Shown here: positions 36,920-45,552 of the stretch, in pieces | Numbering within the stretch: position 1 is the first letter of the stretch | Layout: every line of letters starts with the position of its first letter | Origin: Clostridium_F caseinilyticum | GTDB taxonomy: Bacteria; Bacillota; Clostridia; Clostridiales; Clostridiaceae | Assembly: GCF_046127645.1 (NCBI RefSeq) | Contig: NZ_CP175919.1 | Length of the DNA stretch: 64,000 nt | Reading direction: 5' to 3' (one strand) | The notes under the pieces: model-generated | The model's database searches: none | What the model was told of the DNA's origin: nothing | The model's input: the letters and a program-made list of their open reading frames with translations, nothing else | Program-made: the position numbers and the translations under genes

Positions 36920-39059
36920 TTTTATTTATATAATATGTTTCGTTATAGGAATATATATGATATCTCTTTCAGTTTTAACTGGCTATGATTTAATAAAAAA
37001 CAGAAAGTATATTGTGAAATATCCTTATTTTAGCAGCAAAGAGTTTGATGAAGAAATACAATATTATTGCAACAATTTATATAACTTTCATATAACCTAT
37101 AAAAATTTTGACCATAAAGCTGCAGAAAGTAGAGTTACTAAAGAAGATCTAACAACCTTAAAATCATTTTATGAAAATAATATACTAAATTCTCAAATTA
37201 TTATCAAAAATGAATATAATAATTTTTTATCAGAAGCTGAACAATCTGGTGATAAAGATAAGATTGCTAAAATAACTCAACAAAGAGATGAAAAACTTAA
37301 AGAAATAGAGAAAGAAAATACTAAAACTGAATCTGAGTTAAGAAAAGAAATTGTATTATGGTCTTATAATGACTATAAAAACATAGAAAAAGCTTTAGAA
37401 TCTAGAAGAGAGATAAAATACTATATTACAAATAAAGATACCAAAGAAGTTTATACTAATTTAAAACCTAAAACTAATATAAATAATTATATAAAAAATA
37501 ACTCTATTTATTCTATAAGTTTTCCATTTAAATCTGGCAAAATTAAAAATTTTTCAGAAACCAAAGACTTACTTAATTCTTTTAACTGGGAAGGATATAT
37601 TATAATTACAAAAAATCTTAATTCTAATGGTTATATATTAAAAAATTATAATTATTATAATTCCATTAGAGGTAGACTTATAAAAGAAATAATTATAGGC
37701 ATATCTTCCTTAATTGTAGGAGTCTTTATATTAATTATATTAAAAAAAAGAAATCATTTAGATTCCCCTATTTTAGATAAAGTAAATAAAATATATAATA
37801 ATATCCCTTTAGATTTAAAATTATTTATATTTATTTTATACACTGCTGTAATGGGAAGTTATTTAATAAATGCTAGTTTTTTTTATATACCCTTAGGAAT
37901 TAATCACTTTATTATTCTTACTTTAATAAGCATTTATATTTTTTATTTTATATTTAATGTAAAATACGCTATAGAACTAAAAAAAGATAAAAATAAATTT
38001 TTAATTCAATATAACAGAAGTTTTATTAATAAATTATTAAATGCTTTTAGAAATAGTAATTTAAACAAAAATATTAAGTTAAAAATAATTTTAATTATGA
38101 TATTATCTGCACTAGTGGGTGCATTTATACTCTTATTTTTGTTACTATGGTTACATACTATGTTAATTGCCGTTATTATAACAGTACTTTATATAATTTT
38201 GCTTATAAGATACTTATTTAAAAAAGCTAATTATTTAAATGAAATATTAAAAGCTACAGAAGAAATAACCTCTGGAAATTTAGATTATGTTATAAAGGAA
38301 AATGACAGAGGCATTCTAGGTAAAGTAGCTCATAATATAAATAATATGAAAGAAGGTTATAAAAAATCTTTAGAGGAACAGGTTAAAAGTGAAAGATTAA
38401 AAACTGAGCTTATAACCAATGTATCCCATGATTTAAAAACCCCTCTTACTTCTATAATAAATTATATAGATTTACTTAAAAAAGAGGATTTAAGTAAAGA
38501 CGAAATTAGGGGTTATATTTCTGTTTTAGATAGAAAGTCTAAAAGACTTAAAGCTCTTATAGAAGATTTATTTGAGGCATCAAAGATGTCCAGTGGTTCA
38601 GTAGAGTTAAATATTGAAAAAATAGATGTAACAGCTTTACTAAAACAATCTATAGCAGAATTTGAAGAAAAAATTAAAGATTCCTCTTTAAATCTTAAAT
38701 TTAAATACGATGATAAAAAAATTTATGCAAATTTAGATGGAAAGAAAACTTGGAGAGTATTTGAAAATCTTATAAACAATATAATTAAGTATTCCCAGCC
38801 TAATACTAGAGTATATATAGATTTAATAGAAACAAATACTAAAATAATAATTACTATGAAAAATATATCTCACTACGAAATGGACTTTACTTCTGATGAA
38901 ATTTTTGAAAGATTTAAAAGAGGAGATAAAGCAAGAAATACAGAAGGCTCTGGATTAGGTCTTGCCATTGCAAAAAGTATTGTAGAACTTCAAGACGGAA
39001 ACTTAAACATTAATATTGATGGAGATCTTTTCAAAGTAATTGTAGAATTTAATAAATAA
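36897..39059 (+). CDS. Membrane sensor histidine kinase
   Basis: 720 residues, TTG start with GGTGGTGTGGGGGA just upstream. One N-terminal helix (about 8-26), an extracellular part with a Lys/Glu-rich coiled region (to about 255), then a cluster of helices (about 262-280, 303-355, 398-440), a HAMP-like linker, HisKA with His511 in NVSHDLKTPLTS, and HATPase with NLINNIIKYSQ, FERFKRGDKA and GSGLGLAIAKSIV. The multi-helix region before HAMP is unusual for a simple VanS. The ligand is unknown; envelope or antibiotic stress is plausible from family. Confidence 0.92.
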   Translation: MVTKSKNNFIYIICFVIGIYMISLSVLTGYDLIKNRKYIVKYPYFSSKEFDEEIQYYCNNLYNFHITYKNFDHKAAESRVTKEDLTTLKSFYENNILNSQIIIKNEYNNFLSEAEQSGDKDKIAKITQQRDEKLKEIEKENTKTESELRKEIVLWSYNDYKNIEKALESRREIKYYITNKDTKEVYTNLKPKTNINNYIKNNSIYSISFPFKSGKIKNFSETKDLLNSFNWEGYIIITKNLNSNGYILKNYNYYNSIRGRLIKEIIIGISSLIVGVFILIILKKRNHLDSPILDKVNKIYNNIPLDLKLFIFILYTAVMGSYLINASFFYIPLGINHFIILTLISIYIFYFIFNVKYAIELKKDKNKFLIQYNRSFINKLLNAFRNSNLNKNIKLKIILIMILSALVGAFILLFLLLWLHTMLIAVIITVLYIILLIRYLFKKANYLNEILKATEEITSGNLDYVIKENDRGILGKVAHNINNMKEGYKKSLEEQVKSERLKTELITNVSHDLKTPLTSIINYIDLLKKEDLSKDEIRGYISVLDRKSKRLKALIEDLFEASKMSSGSVELNIEKIDVTALLKQSIAEFEEKIKDSSLNLKFKYDDKKIYANLDGKKTWRVFENLINNIIKYSQPNTRVYIDLIETNTKIIITMKNISHYEMDFTSDEIFERFKRGDKARNTEGSGLGLAIAKSIVELQDGNLNINIDGDLFKVIVEFNK

Positions 39060-39130
39060 AAAATTAAGGCAAATAATTATAAAAATATATTTTCTATGGA
39101 ATCTTTTGAAATATTTTTAACTTTATACAG

Positions 39131-39158
39131 AAGCACACCTATTTATAGGTGTGCTTTT
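39131..39158 (+). terminator. Terminator of the two-component operon
   Basis: AAGCACACC and GGTGTGCTT form a perfect stem around TATTTATA, ending in TTTT. Confidence 0.9.
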
Positions 39159-39235
39159 GAAAAGATGTGCTTTTTATAACTAAATACATAATAATAACTT
39201 ATTATATATTAAGTTGAGAGATTTATTTTAAAATA

Positions 39236-39694
39236 TTAATTACATGGACGAGTATAGTTAGCAATTATTTTTACCTTTAAATCCATAGATGAACATAGAT
39301 CTATTGTTGGAAGAATAAAGCTAAATCTTCTAGTAGTATTTACACATGGTGATGATCCACCTGTACCATCTGAACATCCACATCCGCCACCGTTACCATT
39401 TACAGTAAAGGTTTGAGATTTAAAAGCTAATACTTCTCCACTTCTATCTATTAATATACAGCCTACTGTTAATTCTTTTCCAATGCAAACATTTCTTAAA
39501 GCTACATTTACCTGTAGTAATCTGGATGTATCAGCTACATTTATAGGATCTAGTATTGTCCTTTTACAAATTTCACAAGGTTTAAAACGAATGAAACTAC
39601 TTCCCTCGTCTGCATTACAAAATTCTGATATAGTAAAAGAATTTATATTTACAACTTCTTTGTTTTCCATTTTTTCTTCTGGAGATTTACTCAT
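39236..39694 (-). CDS. Cysteine-containing protein of unknown function, Gly/Cys-rich loop
   Basis: 152 residues, ATG 39694 after AAAGGGGGAAAAG. The middle matches a pattern I have seen in clostridial hypothetical proteins: LLQVNVALRNVCIGKELTVGCILI ... RRFSFILPTIDLCSSMDLKVKIIANY, a beta-sandwich-like unit. Between the two strands lies an insert NGNGGGCGCSDGTGGSSPC. Cysteines also at CEICK. No signal peptide. It lies downstream of the SPOCS-domain gene on the same strand, 100 bases away, so they are probably co-transcribed and may be spore or surface associated; this is inference. Confidence 0.6.
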   Translation of the reverse strand: MSKSPEEKMENKEVVNINSFTISEFCNADEGSSFIRFKPCEICKRTILDPINVADTSRLLQVNVALRNVCIGKELTVGCILIDRSGEVLAFKSQTFTVNGNGGGCGCSDGTGGSSPCVNTTRRFSFILPTIDLCSSMDLKVKIIANYTRPCN

Positions 39695-39796
39695 AATCTT
39701 TTCCCCCTTTGATTGATTTAATTTATATGGACTAAACAGCCTATACTATACTATATTAATAGGTATAAAGAAATGTTACCCCTTTATTTTTACTTA

Positions 39797-40693
39797 TTAA
39801 AAATCATTTTTACTCAAATTCATGTCATATTCCACATCTATATTTATAGAATTTTCCCTTAATTTTTCCATATCAGCTTCACTAAAATCTGCATCTTTTA
39901 TATCATCATGTTCTACTTCTTCTTTTAATTTTATATTTTCTACATCTTCATGTTGTACGTCATTTTGTAAATTTGATGCTTCTGTATTTTTATATTCTTC
40001 ATTTTCATATTGTAAATTTGTTTCCTTTACTTCTTCATATTGTGCATCCTCTATATGTTCATATTCCATCTCCTCATTTGTATTGTAATCTTCTATATTT
40101 TCATATTGCAATACTTCTTCAGAGTTATCTTCTTCATTATTATATTGTGACTCTTCTTTAAAGTTATCTTCTGAATTATTATATTGTAACTCTTCTTTAA
40201 AATCATCCTCTACATCCAAAACTTTTGTATATTCTTTTACATTTTCATCTTCTATTTGCAAAATTATTCCCATAGCAATTAATAAAGATACTGAAAATTT
40301 ATTTCCATTTAAAGGTGTTATAAAGGCCTCTTCAATAAATAAAGTTGGTTTTAAGCTGTCTGTGTAATCACTTTCTACTGTCAAAAATCCAGAAATAATT
40401 CTACTTATTTCTGTAGAATAAATATTCTCATCATATGGATTCTCTAAAAACAGTACCTTTATATTTATAACTCCTTCAATAAAAATTTTATACTGACCTT
40501 GAGTAAATATATATTTCCACTCACTTATTTTAGGTTCTAAAGAAACCTTTAAAATTTGTCCTATTTTAGGCTTACTCTTTGTAAGTTTTATGGTGTAAGA
40601 CTTACAAAATTCTTCATATGGATATTGTATATTATATTTACTTATTTCCTCTTCAGAAGTAATCCCAACTATTTCTATAGGATTATTTTTCAT
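39797..40693 (-). CDS. SPOCS (DUF3794)-like domain protein with acidic repeat tail
   Basis: 298 residues. Residues 1-155 resemble the SPOCS/DUF3794 domain found in SipL and other spore-coat-associated proteins (PKIGQILKVSLEPKI..., KIFIEGVINIKVLFLENPYD, NKFSVSLLIAMGIILQIED). The rest (about 160-285) is low-complexity and very acidic, built from degenerate repeats of the type (D/E)NFKEE-(S/L)QYNNEED and (V/E)QYE(D/N)(E/V)E. Such tails bind metal or basic partners or act as a surface brush. ATG 40693 after AAGGGGAGCC. A spore-envelope role is likely from the domain. Confidence 0.7.
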   Translation of the reverse strand: MKNNPIEIVGITSEEEISKYNIQYPYEEFCKSYTIKLTKSKPKIGQILKVSLEPKISEWKYIFTQGQYKIFIEGVINIKVLFLENPYDENIYSTEISRIISGFLTVESDYTDSLKPTLFIEEAFITPLNGNKFSVSLLIAMGIILQIEDENVKEYTKVLDVEDDFKEELQYNNSEDNFKEESQYNNEEDNSEEVLQYENIEDYNTNEEMEYEHIEDAQYEEVKETNLQYENEEYKNTEASNLQNDVQHEDVENIKLKEEVEHDDIKDADFSEADMEKLRENSINIDVEYDMNLSKNDF

Positions 40694-40816
40694 AATGGCT
40701 CCCCTTCCTTATATAATTTATTCCTTCATAATAGTTTATGTCTTTTTATTTATAATGTGTAAATTTTAATAATTAGAAATACTACGATACCAAACTAATT
40801 TTAATAAAACACAAAA

Positions 40817-40854
40817 TCCAGAAAAGAAGTCAAAGGAAACTTCTCTCCTGGATA
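40817..40854 (-). terminator. Terminator after the small membrane protein gene
   Basis: ATCCAGAAAAGAAGT and ACTTCTCTCCTGGAT pair around CAAAGGAA; on the minus strand the stem is followed by TTTTGTGTTTTATT. It ends the transcript of the gene at 40977-41330. Confidence 0.75.
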
Positions 40855-40976
40855 AAAAAGTTTTTAATTATATATTATAAAAAATTATATTATTTGCAAT
40901 GGCATTCTCTATATTTTTAATATTAAAATTAATTTAGTGTTAATAATTTTTATAAATATGGTATTTTAAATTAAAG

Positions 40977-41330
40977 CTACTTACTCTTAGCTAATCTTTT
41001 TCTAACTCTAGAATATCCAACAAAACTTAAAATTATCATTGGAATAACAAAGAATACATACATTATAAACAATACACCCGCAACAGAATATAATATTCCA
41101 CCTGTTAATGCAAATCCTGACTTATTAAGTAATGCTCCAAGTGTATTAAATATTGCAGCTAAAATTACACAAATCATATGTGGAGTAACTAAAGCAGTAG
41201 CTATAGCACCCCCTACGGCTTCTGCATTTGAACCTGATCCAGACATTGCACCACTAAAATAAACGATTAAATAAATTGAATATATAATTCCTAATATTGA
41301 TGATATAATTAAAGCTTTACTCTTTTTCAT
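40977..41330 (-). CDS. Small four-helix membrane protein
   Basis: 117 residues from ATG 41330, with GGGAGGATACT upstream; the frame extends 24 codons further without a binding site. Four hydrophobic segments (about 4-26, 41-62, 67-88, 90-108) and a basic C-terminus (YSRVRKRLAKSK). A Gly/Ser loop (SGAMSGSGSNAEAVGG) lies after helix 1. The family is not recognised, though DUF4064-like four-helix proteins look similar. It follows the Ser/Thr kinase gene by 190 bases on the same strand and may be co-transcribed. Confidence 0.65.
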   Translation of the reverse strand: MKKSKALIISSILGIIYSIYLIVYFSGAMSGSGSNAEAVGGAIATALVTPHMICVILAAIFNTLGALLNKSGFALTGGILYSVAGVLFIMYVFFVIPMIILSFVGYSRVRKRLAKSK

Positions 41331-41521
41331 AGTATCCTCCCTATAATAAACTAAAATTCTTATTTTTTTAATATGAAGCTTCATTTTAATAAACTTACTC
41401 AAGTTCTTAATTATATGTTATTTATAATAAGAACAATTTGTAACTATAATATTATTATAAGGTACAGGATTTTAAATTGTTATGCTCATAGCATACAAAT
41501 TAATAAAAAAATATATTACTA

Positions 41522-42682
41522 TTATTTCATTGGATTTATAACACTTAAAATACCACCAAATACCATGACTAAAATAAAAGTATATAATACATAACCTAAA
41601 ATTTTAAAAATAATATCTTGTTTTTTTAATAAAGGTAACCGATTTCTTATATTCAAAAAATTAGTATATAAACATGTTAATGATAACATAAATAAAACCA
41701 TATCTAGGTCTTCTAAAAATGAATTTCCTGTATATATAAATAATGCTGTTATTAAAATAGAATACCAAAGACACGCTATAATCCTTTTCCATGTATGTCC
41801 ACTTCTAAAGCCTGGTATTACTTTATAAAAATTTCGTAATGTTAACTTCTGTATTGAATATTTAATATTTCTATTATTTGAATTTAATATTTTGTTATGA
41901 TCTACTATTGTGCTCTTACTATTAAAATTCATTTTATTATTACACTTTTTCATTTCAATTAATTTATCTTTTAAATCATTTTTCAATTCTTTAATTGATT
42001 GATATCTCTCTTTCGGAGAAATTCTTATACACTTTTCTATTATGTCTTTTAATACTTCATTATTTTTTTTATATTTAGGGTAATTTCCAGTAGTTAAAAC
42101 ATTCATTAATACTCCCATAGAATATATGTCACTTCTACAATCCGTTTGAAAAAAGCCAAATTGCTCTGGTGAAGCATATTCCTGTGTTCCCATGATAACT
42201 GTATCGCATATACTCCCTTTTTTATAAACTCTAGATACATCATAATCTATTAACTTTAAAATTCCATCATTATTTATTATAATATTAGAAGGTTTTATAT
42301 CTCTATGAATTATAGGTGGTTTTAAACTATGTAATTCTCCTAATATATTACAAATACACAACATGTATTCTATAGTTTTAAGTTCCGTTAAAGATTTACT
42401 TTTCTCTAATATTTTTTCTAAGGTATCTCCATTCACAAATTCCTCTATTAATATTAATTCATTATTAAATTCTAGAACTTCATAAATACATGGAGTATGT
42501 ATGTTTTTAAATTTCTGCAAAGCTTTGTATATATCTATATTATAATTTGTAAGCACTTTTTTTATATAGATATTATTATTTTCAATATGATGTACTAAAA
42601 AAATTTTACTTTTATCATTTTCCTTAAGTATAGTCAATGTTTTATAAAATGATAATCTACATTCCGCGGCTAAATTCTCCAT
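41522..42682 (-). CDS. Membrane-anchored Ser/Thr protein kinase with atypical N-lobe
   Basis: 386 residues. Catalytic loop IIHRDIKPSN (Asp128, Lys130, Asn133), metal-binding DYD in place of DFG (Asp146), activation segment GTQEYASPEQF (165-175) and DIYSMGVL (about 185) are intact. The N-lobe has the VAIK-like lysine (IYIKK, Lys41/42), but the Gly-rich loop position (about 17-31) has no glycine and the usual alpha-C Glu is not evident. Three to four C-terminal membrane helices (about 292-312, 318-335, 355-380). It diverges from an XRE regulator gene. The kinase is probably active despite the unusual nucleotide loop, but this needs testing. Confidence 0.85.
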   Translation of the reverse strand: MENLAAECRLSFYKTLTILKENDKSKIFLVHHIENNNIYIKKVLTNYNIDIYKALQKFKNIHTPCIYEVLEFNNELILIEEFVNGDTLEKILEKSKSLTELKTIEYMLCICNILGELHSLKPPIIHRDIKPSNIIINNDGILKLIDYDVSRVYKKGSICDTVIMGTQEYASPEQFGFFQTDCRSDIYSMGVLMNVLTTGNYPKYKKNNEVLKDIIEKCIRISPKERYQSIKELKNDLKDKLIEMKKCNNKMNFNSKSTIVDHNKILNSNNRNIKYSIQKLTLRNFYKVIPGFRSGHTWKRIIACLWYSILITALFIYTGNSFLEDLDMVLFMLSLTCLYTNFLNIRNRLPLLKKQDIIFKILGYVLYTFILVMVFGGILSVINPMK

Positions 42683-42778
42683 CTAAGATCTCCTTTAATT
42701 GTTGCTTTTATCTGCTTAAAATTATATCATATTATATTATGATATTTATAATAACATTATTTTAAAGAGGTGATTTTA

Positions 42779-43222
42779 ATGAAAAATAAAAAAACCTGTG
42801 AACTTTTAAATATATTAAACTCTATAGAGGATAAATCCAATTTAAATAATTATCTAAAAAAAACTGAAGCTAATTTTAAAACTCTTAATTTTTCTTCATA
42901 TCTTACAAATATACTAAAAGAAAAAAATATAAAAAAAAGTGAACTTATAGAAAATTCAAACCTTGATAGAACCTATGCCTATCAAATATTAAATGGAAGT
43001 AAAAATCCTAGTCGTGATAAAATCTTACAACTTTGTATTGGAGCAAAATTAAATATATCAGAAATTCAAAAGGCGTTAACCTTAGGTAATGTAGGCCAAC
43101 TTTATCCTAAGGATTCTAGAGATGCAAGTATAATCTTTGCCATTAATAAAGGATTAAATCTAATTGAAACTAATGAATTATTAAATGAATTAGACTTTAC
43201 TATTTTAGGAGAAGAATTTTAA
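42779..43222 (+). CDS. XRE-type helix-turn-helix protein divergent from the kinase gene
   Basis: 147 residues from ATG 42779, with AGAGG eight bases upstream (GTG 42770 is in frame but overlaps it). Helix-turn-helix at about 37-75 (ILKEKNIKKSELIENSNLDR, then TYAYQILNGSKNPSRDKIL); C-terminal region (LYPKDSRDASIIFAINKGL, then NLIETNELLNELDF) is helical. Divergent from the Ser/Thr kinase with 96 bases between starts. Kinase-XRE neighbours suggest that the regulator is phosphorylated by, or represses, the kinase gene; inference. Confidence 0.8.
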   Translation: MKNKKTCELLNILNSIEDKSNLNNYLKKTEANFKTLNFSSYLTNILKEKNIKKSELIENSNLDRTYAYQILNGSKNPSRDKILQLCIGAKLNISEIQKALTLGNVGQLYPKDSRDASIIFAINKGLNLIETNELLNELDFTILGEEF

Positions 43223-43243
43223 GTTCTTTTAAAATTAAAATAA

Positions 43244-43279
43244 TGGCGTATCAAAATAAATTTAATTTTTATACGCCAT
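43244..43279. terminator. Bidirectional terminator between XRE and ytaF
   Basis: ATGGCGTAT and ATACGCCAT form a strong stem around a CAAAATAAATTTAATTTTT loop, with A/T tracts on both sides. Shares the CAAAATAAATTTAAT core with the hairpin at 24312. Confidence 0.85.
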
Positions 43280-43346
43280 CTTTCAATCTTCAATATTATA
43301 TAATTGATACTCTCTTTTTAATCATATGTTAATTTCATTTTAATAA

Positions 43347-43970
43347 TCATATTACCCTCATAACAGCTAAAACTATTAATATTATCCCTGATAACCAAGA
43401 TAAATTAAGTTTTGATTTTTCAACAAATTTTTTTCCTGCAAATAATCCAATATATATAAAAATGAAATGAGCTATTAATGATAATACTACTATTTGTACA
43501 TAATTTACGTTGCCTAAACTACTTCCTAAACCTATAGCTAAAGAATCTAAAGAAAGAGCTGTAGCAAGATACAAAGCCTCTTTAGGATTAAGATTCTTTG
43601 AATGGTCTATATCCGCTTTAGTTTCATCAATACATATATCTATTATAAAATTTAAATCTGAAAACTTTATTTTCAATTTTTTATTGGAATTTCTATTATT
43701 TTTAACATAATTTTTTACAATACTATCAAACAGATAGTATATACCAAATAAACACAATATAATAAAACTTATTATTGAAGTAACCTTAATAGGAACAAAT
43801 TTTTTTATTACAGAGCCTAAGAAAAGCGATACCCCCAGAACACTTGAACAAATTATATTTATTATTGTTGCAGAAGCAAAAGGAATTTTTATTTTATTTG
43901 TTCCATAAGCAATACTAGCTACAAAAGCATCTAAAGATACAGCTAATACTAATAATAATGATTCTATCAC
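43347..43970 (-). CDS. ytaF: YtaF-like sporulation membrane protein (MntP fold)
   Basis: 207 residues, six helices in two repeated halves. SLLLVLAVSLDAFVASIAYG at the N-terminus and LYLATALSLDSLAIGLGSSLG in the second half are the paired S-L-D-(A/S) signatures of the YtaF/MntP family; DIDHSKNLNPKEAL in the central loop is YtaF-specific. YtaF is a sporulation-associated membrane protein, possibly a manganese or other cation transporter. Monocistronic, GTGATT upstream region with AGGTGATTAAGTG. Confidence 0.88.
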   Translation of the reverse strand: MIESLLLVLAVSLDAFVASIAYGTNKIKIPFASATIINIICSSVLGVSLFLGSVIKKFVPIKVTSIISFIILCLFGIYYLFDSIVKNYVKNNRNSNKKLKIKFSDLNFIIDICIDETKADIDHSKNLNPKEALYLATALSLDSLAIGLGSSLGNVNYVQIVVLSLIAHFIFIYIGLFAGKKFVEKSKLNLSWLSGIILIVLAVMRVI

Positions 43971-44212
43971 TTAATCACCTCGCTTACATAAATATATAAA
44001 CTTATAGCTAAAAGTATTTAATTTTTATATAATTTAACTATTAATATGGTATTCTGCTATTTATAAATAGTTACAATATTAAAGTTATAACTTTTTGAAA
44101 AAAACCTCTCTGTTGTCTAAATTTATTATAGCAAGATAATATGATGTTCTTTATAATAGCGTTGTATTCTATTATTTAGTTAATATTTTCATCATTAACT
44201 AAAATTCATAAT

Positions 44213-44332
44213 TTGAGAAAATTGCATAATTCATTTTTAAATAAATAGATCAATGTATTGTATTTATACATTTACCTAAACACAATATGTTGTATGTGTA
44301 TTAAAAATTTTTTGATTATATAATTTCCTCAA
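44213..44332. repeat. Dispersed palindromic repeat, family 1, copy D
   Basis: TTGAGAAAATTGCATAATTC (44213-44232) mirrors TGATTATATAATTTCCTCAA (44313-44332). The centre reads GTATTGTATTTATACATTTAC then CTAAACACAATATGTTGTATG. The clearest uninterrupted copy and the best reference for copy E. Confidence 0.85.
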
Positions 44333-44429
44333 TTTAGTTATATATACCCTTGTATATAATAAACTTCGATTAGCTGGGAAAATTTTTGTTCAAAAGTAGT
44401 TCAGTAAATGAGAATAATCTATGTATATT

Positions 44430-44656
44430 ATTAGAGATTTAAGAATGAAAACATTAAAATATTTAGAGTAAGAAAAGATTTTTTTGGTGATTTAATAGGA
44501 TGTTTAGCTATAGTAGACTTTAGGAGACCAGGTTCTTTAGATGATTTTCTATATCTTAAAGAAATTGAAAATGAAAAAGAGTTTGGTAAACAAAATCCAT
44601 TTTTAAATTTCTATCTCAAGATTAATAATTTACTAATTAAAAGGGTATGTAGATAA
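44430..44656 (+). pseudogene. Unidentified gene remnant
   Basis: An open frame without a start codon translates as KIFRVRKDFFGDLIGCLAIV, then DFRRPGSLDDFLYLKEIENE and KEFGKQNPFLNFYLKI, ending at TAA 44654-44656 inside the palindrome at 44643. Composition looks protein-like, but I do not recognise the family. The missing start and truncated length suggest decay. Confidence 0.4.
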
Positions 44657-44689
44657 ATTTGTGTAAAAACAAATCTACCTACATACCCC
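44643..44689. repeat. Dispersed palindrome, family 3, copy 2
   Basis: GGGTATGTAGATAAATTTGT and ACAAATCTACCTACATACCC pair around GTAAAA, as at 15649-15692, followed by CCCTTATAAA. Immediately beside a half copy of family 2. Confidence 0.8.
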
Positions 44690-44703
44690 CTTATAAATTT
44701 ATT

Positions 44704-44746
44704 ATTTATATTTACAGTTTTAAAATTAAAGTTATTTTGACACGAA
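44704..44746. repeat. Half copy of family 2 palindrome
   Basis: TATTTATATTTACAGTTTTA followed by AAATTAAAGTTATTTTGA matches the right arm of the copies at 28356-28458 and 58008-58053. No matching left arm is seen upstream; the family 3 palindrome lies there instead. Confidence 0.6.
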
Positions 44747-44757
44747 TCATACATTTT

Positions 44758-45549
44758 TTAAATTTCTATTTCTGCTTCAACTCCAAAATGATCTGAAATT
44801 ATTTCTTTATTTATTCCATTAAATATAACATTGCAGTATTTTACATTTAAATTTTTATTAGACAATATAAGATCTAACCTCATGTCTTTTTTGTTATTTT
44901 CCCAGCCATCAATATTTCCAATAACGGTTACTCCATTATCTTTTGAGTTTGATAAATCATATATATCTTTGAGATTTTTATCTATAATATAATCATATCC
45001 TTCATGTCTTAAAAAAGCATCATTATTAAAATCTCCCATTACTATGCATGTTTCATCTTCTTTTATATGCTGAACTAATTTATTCACTTGAAGTTTAAAA
45101 TCTTCCTCTTCATCATTCCACCAACCTAAATGACAAGAATAAAAACAAATTTCATTATTATTATAATTTATTTTACATTTTACTATCTTTCTAGTTTTCC
45201 AGAAATTTTTATCTTCACTTCTTGAAATATAAAAGGATTTTTTTTCTTTTATAGGATGTTTAGTTAATATAGCTAATCCTTCTTCATACTTATCGTAACC
45301 TATATGTGCAAAATCCCAAATAAGGTTAAATTTATTTGCTCCTAACTTTTCAAGTTCTTTTATTAATACAAAAGCAAAATTATCTTCTTTTATATTATCA
45401 AATAGTATTTTATTATTAATACTTTGACTAACCTCTTGAAGGGCAATCACATCATAATTATTTTCATATATTATTTGGGCTAAATATTTCATTTTTTCTA
45501 TTTGTTTTTCCTCTTGCCAGGAATGACAATTTAAAGTAAGGACTTTCAT
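44758..45549 (-). CDS. Endonuclease/exonuclease/phosphatase-fold hydrolase in maltose operon
   Basis: 263 residues. EEP motifs: LTLNCHSW (4-11), IALQEVSQS (about 36-43, metal Glu), CHLGWWNDEE (about 140), MGDFNNDAF (about 165) and ISDHFGVEAEI (about 250, catalytic Asp-His). Small relatives next to PTS genes are annotated as metal-dependent phosphodiesterases. It begins three bases after the IICB stop, so it is in the maltose operon; its substrate is unknown, perhaps a sugar phosphodiester. Confidence 0.85.
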   Translation of the reverse strand: MKVLTLNCHSWQEEKQIEKMKYLAQIIYENNYDVIALQEVSQSINNKILFDNIKEDNFAFVLIKELEKLGANKFNLIWDFAHIGYDKYEEGLAILTKHPIKEKKSFYISRSEDKNFWKTRKIVKCKINYNNNEICFYSCHLGWWNDEEEDFKLQVNKLVQHIKEDETCIVMGDFNNDAFLRHEGYDYIIDKNLKDIYDLSNSKDNGVTVIGNIDGWENNKKDMRLDLILSNKNLNVKYCNVIFNGINKEIISDHFGVEAEIEI

Positions 45550-45552
45550 AAA

